From the IMG/VR virus record IMGVR_UViG_3300008107_000003, positions 112,693 through 176,692 of that record: a DNA stretch of 64,000 bases. The stretch is one strand, 5' to 3'. How positions within the stretch are numbered: the stretch's first letter is position 1; the number at the start of each line of letters is the position of its first letter. The position numbers and the translations under genes were made by a program. The DNA is from a virus. The notes under the pieces were generated by a model. That model made no database searches. It saw only the letters and a program-made list of their open reading frames with translations, and was not told the origin of the DNA. Positions 1 to 9,059 of this stretch are shown here, in pieces.

Positions 1-726
1 ATCATCTGCGTTTGCTGATAGTGGATCAGGTTGAACTGTATATCTAACTTCTCTAGTTGCGTTAGTAACATCTGTCGATGTATAGTAATCAACTTGTGCC
101 TTACGAATAGTCTTGAAGTCTTCATCTTCTGTTCTGATTGGACCATAATAATAAGTTTTAACATTAAATGACAATGTATAAACTATGGTTCTCCTTTCTG
201 TGAAATCACCCTCATAGTTATCTTCATAGGATACATTCTCTAAAACAACAGGAATATCTTTAGTTTCATCACTGTTAGGAACCATCTTAACAGTCAAGTT
301 GTAATGAGGTTGAAAATGTGGTAAAATTTGTTCTAAGATTTGTAAGGCATCATCTTGATTTTTTGCAATGATACCTAGTTCAAATGATAGATTATATGGA
401 ACAGGCATGTATTGATGCTTCTGTTTATTATTTGCATCAACAACTTTAATTGCTTGAGTTGGAGAAACTTTTCTGCTGCCATCATATGCAAGTCCAGTCA
501 TTTCAAAAGAAATTCTTGGAAGAGTAATTTGAATTTTTTGTGCAGTAATATCAGGTTGCTCTAGAATTCTTGCTAGGAATTTTTGCTTTGGACCATATGC
601 AAGAGGAACTTTCATTACCTCTGTTTTGCTATTTGACGTTCTTCTCAATTGTATATTGTTGAAAAGAGTACCAAAACCAACAATGGTCTTCTTAGTTAAT
701 TCGTGATAAAAATACTGTCCTAACAT
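1..726 (-). CDS. 15: gp15-like proximal tail sheath stabiliser (partial, C-terminus beyond window)
   Basis: Tail-completion protein that in T4 caps the sheath and joins the tail to the neck. Translating the minus strand from the ATG at 726-724 gives 242 codons without a stop, beginning MLGQYFYHELTKKTIVGFG and containing LAYGPKQKFLARI; I recognise this as the cyanophage gp15 form. The ATG shares one base with the stop of the preceding gene (TAATG), so translation is coupled. The order 13-14-15 is exactly that of T4, which supports the call. The 3' end lies outside the window. Confidence 0.88.
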   Translation of the reverse strand, partial: MLGQYFYHELTKKTIVGFGTLFNNIQLRRTSNSKTEVMKVPLAYGPKQKFLARILEQPDITAQKIQITLPRISFEMTGLAYDGSRKVSPTQAIKVVDANNKQKHQYMPVPYNLSFELGIIAKNQDDALQILEQILPHFQPHYNLTVKMVPNSDETKDIPVVLENVSYEDNYEGDFTERRTIVYTLSFNVKTYYYGPIRTEDEDFKTIRKAQVDYYTSTDVTNATREVRYTVQPDPLSANADD

Positions 727-1616
727 TAGAACTTATCTCCCATGTTTCCAATTTCCCCAAAGGGATTTTTCTCCGAAAAATCTAAAATCAGATTTCCCTT
801 AGTCTCAAAATATTTATTCATTGCACCTTCAAAACTATCCATAGCATAACTATCTAGAATTGTTATAGTCCAGTTTGCAGTGTTGTCTGCGTTTTTAACT
901 GCTTCATTATCTTTAAATGTGCCAGTAAGATCTCTAAGTACAAGTTTTCTTGTAGTTGGATTCCAAGAAACAACAACTCCTTGTGCCTGACTAGTCTGAC
1001 CAGTTACAGTCTGACCAGCAACAAAAGTTCCAGTTCCGCCTGCTGACATATTTAGACTTAAACTATAAGCAGATTCATCTTCAACTTCATCAACCTCAGT
1101 AATTCCAGTATCAAGAGTTTCATCACTATATTCAAATAGTTCACATCTCAATTCCCATACATATCCTTTACCTAATGGATAAAATGGGGATTGGTGATCA
1201 ACAAATTTAATTTCAAAAATATCGTTAGACAATGGCATGTAGATTAAGTCACCTTCATTTGGTCTACCCTCTGCAATTAATGTTGCATTATCATCAACCA
1301 AATCTTTAAATCTTTTTCTTGCGATAACAAAAGTTGTCTGCTCAGCAATACGAATTCCAAATTTTGTATATAAATTTCCTTCTCCTTCTAATCCTTGAGC
1401 ATTAGGAAAAAATGCTTCAATTTGGTATGAGGATGAAAATGTTGACATAGCATCTTCACCAAATAAAGAATCATAATTTGCTAAAGTTCTTGGTATGTAA
1501 TATACTTCCATACCAAACATTTTAATTTGTTCTACGACTAGACTTTCTATGAGGTTCTGCTCCCCAGAAGACCCCATAGTAATTCCAGTATTATTGAAGT
1601 ATGGATTTCTTGGCAT
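726..1616 (-). CDS. 14: Neck protein gp14
   Basis: Head-to-tail connector (neck) protein of T4-like phages, acting with gp13 after DNA packaging. The 296-aa product starts MPRNPYFNNTGITMGSSGEQ, typical of cyanophage gp14, and is longer than T4 gp14 (256 aa). The extra length may come from an insert at about residues 190-250 with the pattern GTFVAGQTVTGQTS, VVVSWNPTTRKLVL and GTF, which strongly resembles modules in the giant tail protein and other tail proteins of this window. It lies 4 bp after gp13 and overlaps gp15 by 1 bp. Family identity is secure from motif and synteny; the insert interpretation is my inference. Confidence 0.9.
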   Translation of the reverse strand: MPRNPYFNNTGITMGSSGEQNLIESLVVEQIKMFGMEVYYIPRTLANYDSLFGEDAMSTFSSSYQIEAFFPNAQGLEGEGNLYTKFGIRIAEQTTFVIARKRFKDLVDDNATLIAEGRPNEGDLIYMPLSNDIFEIKFVDHQSPFYPLGKGYVWELRCELFEYSDETLDTGITEVDEVEDESAYSLSLNMSAGGTGTFVAGQTVTGQTSQAQGVVVSWNPTTRKLVLRDLTGTFKDNEAVKNADNTANWTITILDSYAMDSFEGAMNKYFETKGNLILDFSEKNPFGEIGNMGDKF

Positions 1617-1620
1617 ATTC

Positions 1621-2427
1621 TTAACCTATCATATCTAATGGTGGAAGTTCGTATGTCGTTCTTAACTTCTCTTCCAACTTTTCAATTTCAATTAATGCAT
1701 CTTGGAATATTTTATCTCCATTTAAGGTGACGCCACCTGGAAGTTGAACGTTGTTGTATTTGGTTAAGTTCTGACCCCACTGCTTTTTAAATAATGCAGT
1801 GGTATATTCTTTTAACCAAAGATTATTCCAAGCATCAGAAACATCTGCAGGATTTAATGCCCTGTAACAGTCAACTAAAATATAATCTCCTACTCCAATT
1901 TCATCCCAGTTGATGTCCAAATATAATTTTCTATCATGAACATTAAATCTAGTTCTCTTCCACATACTAGCATTAGTAACAAAATCTAAAGTCTCTAAGT
2001 AACTCTTTACCATATAATAATGTAAAACTTGTGCCGAGGTAAAGGCATAGATATCATTTAAGAAAATTTGATATTTAATATTAAAAATGTTTGCAGGTAC
2101 AGCATTTGCAGTACTCAATTGAGTATGAACATCATTAATTCCTAAAATATAATCTGGTACTTCAATGTATGTATTTTGTGTTGAAAAATCAGTTCCAGTA
2201 ATGTTGGTTGCAGTTTTTGCAGCATCTCTCATTTCCTGAGTGAACTGAGTTTTTAGCATCATTCTTTCAGATCCATCTCCATGAAATTGCCAAAAATATT
2301 GCAATGCCATATCAATAAGATCTTCTAGTTGATCATCGGCAACATTAATTTCTAGTACTGGTGCTCCCAATCTACGCAAACACCAAGCTTTTAATTCTGC
2401 TCTGCTAGCTGGTCTATTCGTTGACAT
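1621..2427 (-). CDS. 13: Neck protein gp13
   Basis: Neck/connector protein that with gp14 completes the filled head before tail joining. The 268-aa product begins MSTNRPASRAELKAWCLRRL, followed by GAPVLEINVADDQLEDLID and ALQYFWQFHGDG, the signature N-terminus of cyanophage gp13. T4 gp13 is somewhat longer (309 aa). The minus-strand leader reads TAAGAGGTAACGAAAAATG, with AGAGGT as the ribosome binding site. It lies 13 bp downstream of the fibre gene, so it is probably read from the late promoter at 8571 and from further upstream. Confidence 0.92.
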   Translation of the reverse strand: MSTNRPASRAELKAWCLRRLGAPVLEINVADDQLEDLIDMALQYFWQFHGDGSERMMLKTQFTQEMRDAAKTATNITGTDFSTQNTYIEVPDYILGINDVHTQLSTANAVPANIFNIKYQIFLNDIYAFTSAQVLHYYMVKSYLETLDFVTNASMWKRTRFNVHDRKLYLDINWDEIGVGDYILVDCYRALNPADVSDAWNNLWLKEYTTALFKKQWGQNLTKYNNVQLPGGVTLNGDKIFQDALIEIEKLEEKLRTTYELPPLDMIG

Positions 2428-2440
2428 TTTTCGTTACCTC

Positions 2441-5400
2441 TTATACTGCATCAAATGCATTTGTACTGCTAATTGGATAATTTACTGCTCCACTCGTTAA
2501 AGTTTCACCTCGTAAAAATACTCCACTAATCGCATTTACACTAATAACTGCTGGAGTATTGACTGAATCATATGCAGTAATTGTTGCTGTAGCACCACTA
2601 GTAGATCCAGTTACAGTTGAACCATTAGTATATGTTCCTGATCCCCCACCACCGCTGAATGAAATAGTTGGCGCTGAAGTATAATCTGAACCAGAACTAG
2701 TAATAACTAAACTTGTTACAACTCCACTACTGAGAACTGCAGTAGCAGCTGCCCCTGATCCACCGCCTCCAGTGAATGTTACGGTAGGCGCTGATGTATA
2801 ACCAGAACCTCCAGCAGTAACGTTATATCCAGTAACACCCATACTAATTGTTGAAGATGCAGCGGCAGCAGACCCACCGCCTCCACTAAAGGAAACTGAA
2901 GGTGCAGAAGTGTATCCAGACCCGCCGCCAGTCAATGTTATATTTGAAACATATCCTGTAATTGTCGAGGTTGCAGTAGCACCTGTTCCACCTCCACCAC
3001 TAAAGGAAACAGCAGGAGCAGAAGTATATCCAGAACCTCCAGCGGTAACAGTAACGGAAGAGACATTATAACCAATAGTTGCACTAGCCGTAGCACTTGA
3101 ACCGTCTCCAGTGATTGATACTACAGTTGCGTTAGTATAACCAGAACCACCACTATTAACAGTAATACTTGCAATAGCATATCCTAAAGTTACAGTAGCA
3201 ACTAATCCAGCGCCCCCTGCAACACTAACTGTTGGAGGAAGTGTATAACCTGAACCACCTGCACTTACTGTGATAGCAGTAATTATACCACTTGCATCAG
3301 TTGTTGCTGTAGCAACAGCACCAGATCCACCGCCACCGCCACTAAATGTGACTGGCAGTGTGGAACTTGGAGCATATCCTGCTCCACCATTAGTTACTGC
3401 AATTGTCTTAACAGAACCACTAGAAGCTAAGTTAGCAGTTGCTGTAGCACCAGTACCAATACTGAATGAAACTGAAGGTGCAGTTGTATATCCAGAACCA
3501 CCAGCAGTCACAGTAACACTCTTAACTGCACCTGTACTAGATAGAGTAGACGTTGCAGTAGCACCTGTTCCACCTCCACCAGTAAATCCAACTGAAGGTG
3601 CTGAAGTGTATCCAGAACCGCCACCAGTTACGGATACAGTGTTAACATATACGAATACAGATGCTGTAGCAGATGCTCCAGATCCTCCTCCACCACTAAA
3701 GGAAACTGAAGGTGCTGAAGTGTATCCAGAACCGCCAGATCCTAAAGAAACACTGTTTACTGGTCCACTGATGCTTGAAGTTGCCTTGGCACCAATCGCA
3801 GTAATATTAATCTTCATTCCAGTTGTAGAATCAAGATTATTCAATAAAGCTTCAAATTGATCATATACAGAATTCATCTTATTCTGCATATCACTAATAT
3901 AATCACTAATTTTAGATAAAGTGACACTTGGAATATCTGCAGCAGATAAAGTAGTACCACTTGTTGCTCTACCCTTAGCATCTACAGTAACTTTTGTATA
4001 AGTTCCAGCAGTTACTCCACTATTTGCTAGAGTAGTTGATATTGTTGCATTAGCACTACCATTAAAGTTAGCAGAACCTGTTGCATCTCCAGAAAGCGCA
4101 ATGGTTCTTGTATTTTGTAATGTGGTAGCAGTAGAAGCATTACCAGTTAATGCTGCAGTAATTGTTCCTGCTGTAAAATTACCAGAAGCATCGCGTGCTA
4201 CTAGAGTTGATGCAGTATTTGATGAAGTTGCATTAGTTGCAATAGTTACTGCAGAAGATCCATTATATGAAGTTCCTGTGAGATAAGTTCCAAATGTTAA
4301 AGTATTTAAGTTATTACCTAATGTTACCCCAGAGATTGTATTAGCAGCAAGTTTTGATACTGCAATTGCTGCAGTAGAACTAATATTACTATTACTTACT
4401 ACACCAGCAGAAAGAGTAGTTGCTAGTGCAACGTTTGCACCACCATTGAATGATACCGCTGATGCTGTTACATCACCAGTGATACTGAAGTTTCTAGAAG
4501 TTTGAAGTGTAGTTGCAGTTGTAGAGTTGCCTGATAATGCTCCAGAGAACGTTGTTGAAGAAAGTGTACCTGTAGAAGGATTATATGTTAACTTTGTGCT
4601 GGAAACTTTTGATGGAAGGTCTCCAGTATTTGCCGTTACGAAGGTTAGATAATGAGTACTGTTAGTTGCATTATCATCAGTAATTGTGGTATTTGTAGCA
4701 TTAGTTGCTGTTCCACTCAATGAAGCAGTAATAGTTCCTGCTGTAAAATTACCAGATGCATTTCTCAGTACAAGAGTTGATGCTGTATTTGCAGAAGTTG
4801 CATTTGTACCTAGAGTAACATTTCCAGCAACTCCAGTTGCATTACTAACTGTTAGTCCAGATCCAGCAGTAACATCTACTTGTCTAGTTACTGCAGTTCC
4901 AGATCCAGTTCGAACAATAATACCAGTAGTTGTTAAGTCTCTTAGTGCTACTAAATCCGTGTCTACAATCGATGCTGTTAATGTTACATCTGATCCACCA
5001 TTAACTGAAACACTTCCACTTAAATCGCCACCTAAAGAAAGAGTTCTAGCAGTCTGCCATGTTGACGCAGTTGTTGCGTTTCCTGAGAGTGCAGCAGTGA
5101 TAGTCCCAGCACTAAAGTTTCCAGAAGAATCGCGCACCACAACAGTACTAACAACATTATTTGATGCTGTATCAAGACCATTTAGGAAGTTTGCATTTAA
5201 ATTGTTTACCCTTGTGGTAGAAGCAACAACAAATGGAGCAGTTCCAGTTGTTACAGTTGAAGTTAATTGACCTGAAGTTGTAATTGCCGTGATATTAGTA
5301 AGTGCTCTAGCAGAACTAATTACTTGAGTGTTACCTACAAATAAACCTCTACTATTGACAATATTAACGTGTTGATTGAAGTCCCAAGAAGTTGTTGAGT

Positions 5401-8400
5401 TTGTATATGTAATAGTTTTATCCGTCGCCCCGCGAAGTGTGATTCCTCCACCGTCAGCTGTGGAATCTGTTGGAGAAGCTACACTACCAAGTTCAATATT
5501 TTTATCATCAACTGTAACTGTTGTCGAATTTACAGTTGTTGTAGTGCCATTAACGGTGACGTTACCAGTAACTGTTAGATCACCACCTACAGTTAAGTTT
5601 TGACTTGCTGCTAAGGTTATAGGAGCATTGAATGTTGAAGTAGCATTAACAGTTAAGGTATCAGATGATGCATCACCTAAAGTGGTATTAGCATTAGCAA
5701 CTAGGTTTCCAGATAAAGTAGTTACTCCTGTTACTCCTAATGTTCCTGCAACTGTAGTGTTTCCAGAAGAAGCTTCAACAAAGAATTTAGGACTGGTTAA
5801 TCCTGAGGTTGGATTAACATAAACATTTCCAGTAAAAATACTTCTCTTATCAACTACAAGACCACCATACGAACGTAGTGCTACATCTGTATCACCGTTG
5901 CTATCTGCATCTCTTTGGAAAATAGTACTTGCACTAATGTTTCCTTTAAAGGAAGCAGAACCACTATATGACTGAGCACCAGCAACATCAATATCACCAT
6001 AAACTTTTAAAGTTCCAGCAATTAATACATTTTCTCCAAAAGATGAACCACCTGTTACTCTTAAAGCACCTGCAGCAGTATAGGATGATGGAGTAGTGCT
6101 TGCTGCAGTAGCATTAGTGATGGAAGTTACTCCAGTTACTCCTAAAGTATTATTGACTTGAGTTGCACCATTTAGCGTAACTCCACCAGTAAATGTTGAT
6201 GTACTAGTTACACCTAGAGTACCAGTGATTGTGGCGTTGTTATTAACAATTAATGCAGTTCCTGCTCCAGTTAAAGTTAAGTTACCAGCAATGATACCAG
6301 CATCAGTTCCAGAAACAACCTCAGATGTATTTGTAACTGCACTTAAGAATACATACTTTGATAGATCTGTGTTCCATCCAAAGAACCCTAAACGTGCTTG
6401 AGTATCATAGTATCTAAATTGAACACCGCGATCTTTATTATCATTTGAAGTTGGTGCTGTATCACCATTAATAGTAATAATGGGGTCATCAATTGTTAAG
6501 GTTGTAGCATTAATAGTTCCACTTGCTCCATTTAAAGTAGTATTGCCAGTAACTATTAAGTCTCCACCTACAGTTAAGTTTTGACTTGCTGCTAAAGTTA
6601 CAGGAGCATTAAATGTTGAGGTGGCATTAACAGTTAAGGTATCAGATGATGCATTACCTAAAGTTGAATTGGCCTCGGCAATTAAATTATTTGTTAATGT
6701 TGTAACACCAGTAACACCTAAAGTTCCTGCAATTGTTGTGTTACCTGATGCAGCAATAACGTTAAATTTATTTGTATTGATATTAAAGTTGCCAGTTAAA
6801 TCTAAAATTCCAGCAATATCAGTATTTCCACTAGCAGCAGTAATATTAAATTTATTTGTATTGATAGCAACATCATTGAATAAATTAGTAACTCCTGTTA
6901 CTGAAAGTGCATTATCTACTCCAACACTTCCTTTAACAGTTAGAGTTCCTGCAGTGCTATTATCTTGATTAGGATCAAGAATAATATCTCCAGTTGCACT
7001 TAAAGTATTTGCTGCAAAGCGAATACTTTCTAAAGTTACATAACTATTGGTTGATCCAATAGTAATTTCTTCGTCAGCAGTAATATTTAATAATGCATTT
7101 CCTGCACCAGAGTTAGTTGAGGTAATTGCAAGAGTTCTGTTTGCAGCATTATTACCAGATAGACTTAGTGTAATATTTTCTGCAGATCCTACAGTCAATC
7201 CACCACTCTTAATAAAGGTAATATTTTGACTAAACTCAGATGGAGTATCAACTGACATTTTGGCGTTAGTGCCGCCAACCTCAAACATTCTAGAACCACC
7301 AGAATTAACTTTCAGTTCTGAAATAGTTCTAAAACCATTGTATGTATTAATTTGATCTAGGTCATAATTTGTTGATGTAGTGCCATCATTAAATGTAATT
7401 CTAGAATTCTGAAGTTGTGTGTTATCAACACCACCAGTGGCAATCGTAACATGACCAGCAGCAGTAACTCCAAAATCTTCTTGATCGAATGATGCTAATC
7501 CTTTCTGTGGAGTTACTGAGGAAGCAATAAATTCCCATGAACCTGTTGTTCCACTAGTATGCGTAGGTTGAGTTCCACCAGTAATTGCAGCAACAGCTTG
7601 ATATAGTCTTCCACCATTAACTACTTTATCTCCTCTTGAATATGCAGTAGAAACAGACCATGCAGATGCAGTTGTTCCTGATACTGCAGTTGCGATAGGG
7701 ACTGTTAAAGCTGCAGTAAGTCTTCCCCACTGATCAACAGTAAATTTGGTTGTATTTACTGTTTGTGTGCCTGTACCTACAGATGTGAGACTTTCAGTAT
7801 TATAGTCACCAGCAACAACTGTAGTATTAATTAAATCTAGTGTTGGATTACCTAAAACTCCATTGCCATCAACAACACTAATTCTTCCTGCGGTTCCTGT
7901 AACTGTTCTCATCCCAATAGAACCGTCTGCAGTTTTTGCGTAAATGCCAATGTTGGTATTTTCTGCAATTGCTCTTAAATCTCTATCAAATGGTTGGGCA
8001 GATTGACCTTCAACAGTTCCATCTAGTCCATAACCTTGAATAGTTGTGGGGTTACTAGCATTGATTACACGACCACCAGAATCAACGGTAACTTTTGTAT
8101 ATGTTCCAGTTGCACTTTCATTTGCTGGATTATAGTGTGGTAGAGTACTAATTAATCCAAATTTAGTTGAAATAGTTAAGTTGGCAGAACCATCAAAAGT
8201 TCCAGAACCAACAGAGTCTCCAATTAATGTAATAAGACGAGTATTAGCAAGTCTAGTAGCACTTGCAGCATTTCCAATCAGAGATCCAGTGATAACACCT
8301 GCTGCAAAGTTACCATCAGCATCTCTTTGTACTAATGTATTTGGAGAATTGTCAGTAGCAATTTCTGGCGTAACATATCCCAATAAGTTCCATGGGGTTG

Positions 8401-8524
8401 CACCATCACCGATTTTAAATCTTCGGGTATTAAGTTCAATTCCAATTTCACCTTGAGCCAAAGTGGGATTAGCATTACTCCACTCAGACGAATCACCTCT
8501 TCTTAGTTGTATTCTATTTGCCAT
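2441..8524 (-). CDS. Giant tail fibre / virion structural protein (2027 aa)
   Basis: Probable receptor-binding fibre or a fibre-like baseplate appendage. Residues 1-50 (MANRIQLRRGDSSEW, LAQGEIGIELNTRRFKIGDG) match the N-terminal anchoring domain of major-tropism-determinant-like and many cyanophage fibres. At about 280-340 there is a carbohydrate-binding-like stretch (STAYSRGDKVVNGGRLYQA). The middle is a long series of beta repeats of the NATSTFNAPVTLAASQNLTV and GNATTASTWQTARTL kind. Residues about 1580-1930 hold about ten tandem 31-36-aa repeats (GGSGYTSAPSVSFSGGGGSG). The C-terminus ends in a VTGSTSGATATITAYDS module. It has its own late promoter at 8571-8578 and precedes gp13, where T4 has its fibre genes 12 and wac. 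The exact role is inferred. Confidence 0.8.
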   Translation of the reverse strand: MANRIQLRRGDSSEWSNANPTLAQGEIGIELNTRRFKIGDGATPWNLLGYVTPEIATDNSPNTLVQRDADGNFAAGVITGSLIGNAASATRLANTRLITLIGDSVGSGTFDGSANLTISTKFGLISTLPHYNPANESATGTYTKVTVDSGGRVINASNPTTIQGYGLDGTVEGQSAQPFDRDLRAIAENTNIGIYAKTADGSIGMRTVTGTAGRISVVDGNGVLGNPTLDLINTTVVAGDYNTESLTSVGTGTQTVNTTKFTVDQWGRLTAALTVPIATAVSGTTASAWSVSTAYSRGDKVVNGGRLYQAVAAITGGTQPTHTSGTTGSWEFIASSVTPQKGLASFDQEDFGVTAAGHVTIATGGVDNTQLQNSRITFNDGTTSTNYDLDQINTYNGFRTISELKVNSGGSRMFEVGGTNAKMSVDTPSEFSQNITFIKSGGLTVGSAENITLSLSGNNAANRTLAITSTNSGAGNALLNITADEEITIGSTNSYVTLESIRFAANTLSATGDIILDPNQDNSTAGTLTVKGSVGVDNALSVTGVTNLFNDVAINTNKFNITAASGNTDIAGILDLTGNFNINTNKFNVIAASGNTTIAGTLGVTGVTTLTNNLIAEANSTLGNASSDTLTVNATSTFNAPVTLAASQNLTVGGDLIVTGNTTLNGASGTINATTLTIDDPIITINGDTAPTSNDNKDRGVQFRYYDTQARLGFFGWNTDLSKYVFLSAVTNTSEVVSGTDAGIIAGNLTLTGAGTALIVNNNATITGTLGVTSTSTFTGGVTLNGATQVNNTLGVTGVTSITNATAASTTPSSYTAAGALRVTGGSSFGENVLIAGTLKVYGDIDVAGAQSYSGSASFKGNISASTIFQRDADSNGDTDVALRSYGGLVVDKRSIFTGNVYVNPTSGLTSPKFFVEASSGNTTVAGTLGVTGVTTLSGNLVANANTTLGDASSDTLTVNATSTFNAPITLAASQNLTVGGDLTVTGNVTVNGTTTTVNSTTVTVDDKNIELGSVASPTDSTADGGGITLRGATDKTITYTNSTTSWDFNQHVNIVNSRGLFVGNTQVISSARALTNITAITTSGQLTSTVTTGTAPFVVASTTRVNNLNANFLNGLDTASNNVVSTVVVRDSSGNFSAGTITAALSGNATTASTWQTARTLSLGGDLSGSVSVNGGSDVTLTASIVDTDLVALRDLTTTGIIVRTGSGTAVTRQVDVTAGSGLTVSNATGVAGNVTLGTNATSANTASTLVLRNASGNFTAGTITASLSGTATNATNTTITDDNATNSTHYLTFVTANTGDLPSKVSSTKLTYNPSTGTLSSTTFSGALSGNSTTATTLQTSRNFSITGDVTASAVSFNGGANVALATTLSAGVVSNSNISSTAAIAVSKLAANTISGVTLGNNLNTLTFGTYLTGTSYNGSSAVTIATNATSSNTASTLVARDASGNFTAGTITAALTGNASTATTLQNTRTIALSGDATGSANFNGSANATISTTLANSGVTAGTYTKVTVDAKGRATSGTTLSAADIPSVTLSKISDYISDMQNKMNSVYDQFEALLNNLDSTTGMKINITAIGAKATSSISGPVNSVSLGSGGSGYTSAPSVSFSGGGGSGASATASVFVYVNTVSVTGGGSGYTSAPSVGFTGGGGTGATATSTLSSTGAVKSVTVTAGGSGYTTAPSVSFSIGTGATATANLASSGSVKTIAVTNGGAGYAPSSTLPVTFSGGGGGSGAVATATTDASGIITAITVSAGGSGYTLPPTVSVAGGAGLVATVTLGYAIASITVNSGGSGYTNATVVSITGDGSSATASATIGYNVSSVTVTAGGSGYTSAPAVSFSGGGGTGATATSTITGYVSNITLTGGGSGYTSAPSVSFSGGGGSAAAASSTISMGVTGYNVTAGGSGYTSAPTVTFTGGGGSGAAATAVLSSGVVTSLVITSSGSDYTSAPTISFSGGGGSGTYTNGSTVTGSTSGATATITAYDSVNTPAVISVNAISGVFLRGETLTSGAVNYPISSTNAFDAV
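2641..3760 (-). repeat. Tandem GGSGYT-type repeats encoded in the fibre gene
   Basis: About ten consecutive 93-108-bp units encode the pattern V..GGSGYTSAP.VSFSGGGGSGA.A. The DNA units are also alike: a segment beginning aactgaaggtgc and ending in tccagaaccgcc recurs near 2896, 3595 and 3705. Such tandem DNA is prone to copy-number change by recombination. Confidence 0.85.
5583..5683 (-). repeat. 101-bp dispersed repeat, copy 1 (partner 6564-6664)
   Basis: The 101 bp here and at 6564-6664 align without gaps and differ at only a handful of positions. Both encode the fibre segment SDTLTVNATSTFNAP, then TLAASQNLTVGGDL. This is an internal duplication inside the 2027-aa fibre gene. Confidence 0.85.
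6564..6664 (-). repeat. 101-bp dispersed repeat, copy 2 (partner 5583-5683)
   Basis: Second copy of the near-identical 101-bp segment of the fibre gene; see the copy at 5583-5683. The copies start 981 bp apart in the same orientation and reading frame. Confidence 0.85.
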
Positions 8525-8570
8525 TTGCTCTAGAAATCCTCTACTATATTTCTATAATTAGTCTCTTATG

Positions 8571-8578
8571 TATTTATA
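8571..8578 (-). promoter_or_regulatory. Late promoter TATAAATA
   Basis: The minus strand reads TATAAATA, the perfect T4 late promoter box and a fit to the cyanophage NATAAATA form. It lies 47 bp upstream of the fibre start and just downstream of the terminator of the preceding operon, so it would restart late transcription for the fibre, gp13, gp14 and gp15. Confidence 0.8.
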
Positions 8579-8586
8579 CTATCAAT

Positions 8587-8612
8587 AAAAAAAGGGGAAG
8601 TGTATTTCCCCT
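8587..8612 (-). terminator. Rho-independent terminator
   Basis: On the minus strand a GGGGAA/TTCCCC stem with a 6-nt loop is followed by seven T (8593-8587). It closes the operon ending with the 67-aa gene and separates it from the fibre late promoter 9 bp away. Confidence 0.85.
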
Positions 8613-8622
8613 CACAAACATT

Positions 8623-8826
8623 TCACTCTTCAGATTTTTCCTCTTCCGTTTCTTCGGGTTGATTTAAATAATTTAGTGTTTCAATCGCTCCAGCTAGTTT
8701 CAAAATAGTAATCTCATTTTCTTTAATTTTCTTTGCCAAACCTTCATTTTCTTGAAGTAGTGTATTATACTGTTTGGTAAAATCAGCTAACAGCTCTTCA
8801 GAACTAGTCTTTTCAATTGCCATCAT
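8623..8826 (-). CDS. Small coiled-coil protein (67 aa)
   Basis: Function unknown. The product (MMAIEKTSSEELLADFTKQY) is predicted to be mostly one helix with heptad-like hydrophobics (YNTLLQENEGLAKKIKENEI) and a very acidic tail (EETEEEKSEE). It overlaps the preceding 81-aa gene by 14 bp, and an AAGGAG box lies just before two adjacent ATGs (8826 and 8823); I kept the first. The pairing with another small coiled-coil gene between two giant fibre genes suggests a chaperone or accessory fibre-assembly role (in T4, gp57A and gp38 do this), but that is inference only. It ends 11 bp before a clear terminator. Confidence 0.7.
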   Translation of the reverse strand: MMAIEKTSSEELLADFTKQYNTLLQENEGLAKKIKENEITILKLAGAIETLNYLNQPEETEEEKSEE

Positions 8827-9058
8827 CAGTTCTCCTTAATAATTCTAGTAGTAAATTTTTGATGTCAGAAACATCAGATTGTAACATGTTAACATCACTT
8901 CTCAAATTTTGCAACTCTTTTTTTCTTTTTTGATTTGCTTCATAATTAGACATGTATCTATCATATTCAGTTTTGTCCACATTTAATATTGCACCAGATC
9001 TAGCATCTCTGACAAGACCTGCTTCATCTTCAACGGGTATTAAAAAATCATCATTCAT
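8813..9058 (-). CDS. Conserved small protein with C-terminal coiled coil (81 aa)
   Basis: I recognise the type from cyanophage structural clusters but know no function. The N-terminus (LVRDARSGAILNVDKTEYDRY) is a compact motif recurring in pelagic T4-like phages. Residues 40-78 form a heptad-like helix (LRSDVNMLQSDVSDIKNLLLELL). It starts 2 bp after the stop of the 2404-aa gene and overlaps the next small gene by 14 bp, so all three are translationally linked. A role in assembly or as a minor virion component is plausible from context only. Confidence 0.75.
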   Translation of the reverse strand: MNDDFLIPVEDEAGLVRDARSGAILNVDKTEYDRYMSNYEANQKRKKELQNLRSDVNMLQSDVSDIKNLLLELLRRTDDGN

Positions 9059-9059
9059 T

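Noticed and set aside
818-826. AATAAATA-like late box inside gp14
   Set aside because: It lies inside a coding region with gp15 starting about 90 bp downstream; possible, but one such box is expected by chance in DNA of this composition.
3270-5270. Several plus-strand frames rich in Pro, Val and Ala
   Set aside because: They are complements of the Gly/Thr/Ser repeats of the fibre gene; composition and repetition follow from the real minus-strand coding.
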